Shown piece by piece: positions 42,297-42,806 of a stretch of DNA of 42,806 nt. The notes beneath the pieces were generated by a model that saw only the letters and a program-made list of their open reading frames with translations, was not told the DNA's origin and did no database searches. The DNA comes from Terriglobia bacterium (lineage in GTDB: Bacteria; Acidobacteriota; Terriglobia; Acidiferrales; UBA7541). How positions within the stretch are numbered: the stretch's first letter is position 1; each line of letters begins with the position of its first letter. Location: NCBI GenBank assembly GCA_020073585.1, contig JAIQEV010000030.1:1-42806 (forward strand), given 5' to 3'. The position numbers were made by a program, and so were the translations under genes.

Positions 42297-42806
42297 ATGG
42301 AGCCTGCTGCTTCCCTCTCCTGGCTCGCGCTGACGCTCACCCATGGGCTGGCGGCGCGTCTTGCGGCGCGCCTGCTGCGCCAGTTCGAATCCCCCGAAGG
42401 CGTCTTCCGCGCTTCGCTCACCGAGCTGGAAGGGTGCAACCTGCCCGCGCCGGTGGCCCAGGCGATCTTCAAGAAAGAAGCGTTGGCGCGCGCGGAAAAG
42501 GAGCTGGCGGGAGTACAGAAGCTGGGCTGCCGGCTGCTGAACTGGACGGAGCCGGAATATCCGCGGACGCTGCTGGAAATCTACGATCCGCCGGTGCTGC
42601 TCTACGTGCGCGGGGATGCGCAGATCCTGAACTGCGCGGCGATCGGGATCGTGGGCACGCGGCGGCCGACGCTATACGGCACGCAGATGGCCGAGCGCAT
42701 CGGGCGGGACCTGGCGGTGCGCGGACTGGTGATCGTCAGCGGGATGGCGCGGGGGATTGACGCGCTGGCGCACCGCGGGGCGCTGGCTGCGCCGGGAGGG
42801 CTGGCC
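42297..42806 (+). CDS. dprA: DNA-processing protein DprA, N-terminal part (cut by window end)
   Basis: The first 170 codons of DprA, open to the right edge. DprA loads RecA on incoming single-stranded DNA during natural transformation. The N-terminal helical SAM-like region (LSWLALTLTHGLAARLAARLL) leads to the Rossmann-like domain with YPRTLLEIYDPPVLLYVRG, IGIVGTRRPTLYG and the hallmark SGMARGIDALAHRGAL. The start at 42297 gives the typical N-terminus; no Shine-Dalgarno is seen. Partners such as ComEC are not in the window. Confidence 0.95.
   Translation, partial: MEPAASLSWLALTLTHGLAARLAARLLRQFESPEGVFRASLTELEGCNLPAPVAQAIFKKEALARAEKELAGVQKLGCRLLNWTEPEYPRTLLEIYDPPVLLYVRGDAQILNCAAIGIVGTRRPTLYGTQMAERIGRDLAVRGLVIVSGMARGIDALAHRGALAAPGGLA

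Overview
This GC-rich window is a densely packed bacterial chromosome segment. The gene set points to an Acidobacteriota-like organism. Supporting signs are a TonB-dependent receptor with an N-terminal carboxypeptidase-regulatory-like domain, the futalosine menaquinone genes mqnA and mqnC, a hopanoid-type glycosyltransferase (HpnB), many exported zinc peptidases and a DUF2157/GDYXXLXY pair. The phylum is an inference from gene content, not a measurement. I see no rRNA, tRNA, insertion sequence, prophage or CRISPR array.

Layout. 1-3939 is a cobalamin unit: a B12 riboswitch, then a TonB-dependent receptor, a DUF71/COG2102 PP-loop ATPase and a small DUF6580-type membrane protein. 3993-5968 holds gatB and a peroxiredoxin whose catalytic cysteine codon is an in-frame TGA followed by a SECIS-like hairpin; I read it as a selenoprotein. 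A strong bidirectional terminator follows. 6049-16755 is on the minus strand: a glycine-zipper protein, panB-dinB-panC, hpnB, a two-subunit molybdenum hydroxylase, and a 1140-residue protein with GH18-like, CE4 deacetylase and GT2 synthase domains.

16842-26132 holds a GT39-like mannosyltransferase-type membrane protein, a CDF cation transporter with three C-terminal repeats, an exported M1 peptidase and an exported TldD/TldE-like pair. 26368-33576 holds a SpoIIE phosphatase, a pseudopilin-like protein, a small membrane protein preceded by a tandem hairpin repeat, GDYXXLXY/DUF2157, a tautomerase, an ECF sigma/anti-sigma/zinc-ribbon operon, and a COG1579/RNase H pair.

33606-42806 holds mqnA-mqnC, divergent from a large zinc metalloprotease. 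Next comes an unusual AT-richer, pyrimidine-rich leader in front of a small Cys/His protein. Last are a kinase-M23-aminotransferase fusion and the start of dprA, cut by the window edge.

The best candidates for something new are the Sec-peroxiredoxin with no other cysteine (5495-5968), the B12 salvage/uptake unit, the kinase-peptidase-aminotransferase fusion, and the repeat-bearing leader at 38169-38537. Coordinated genes often overlap by ATGA (3382, 24366, 28859, 30961, 31431, 32923). Several genes have a -10-like element so close to the start codon that they may be nearly leaderless.
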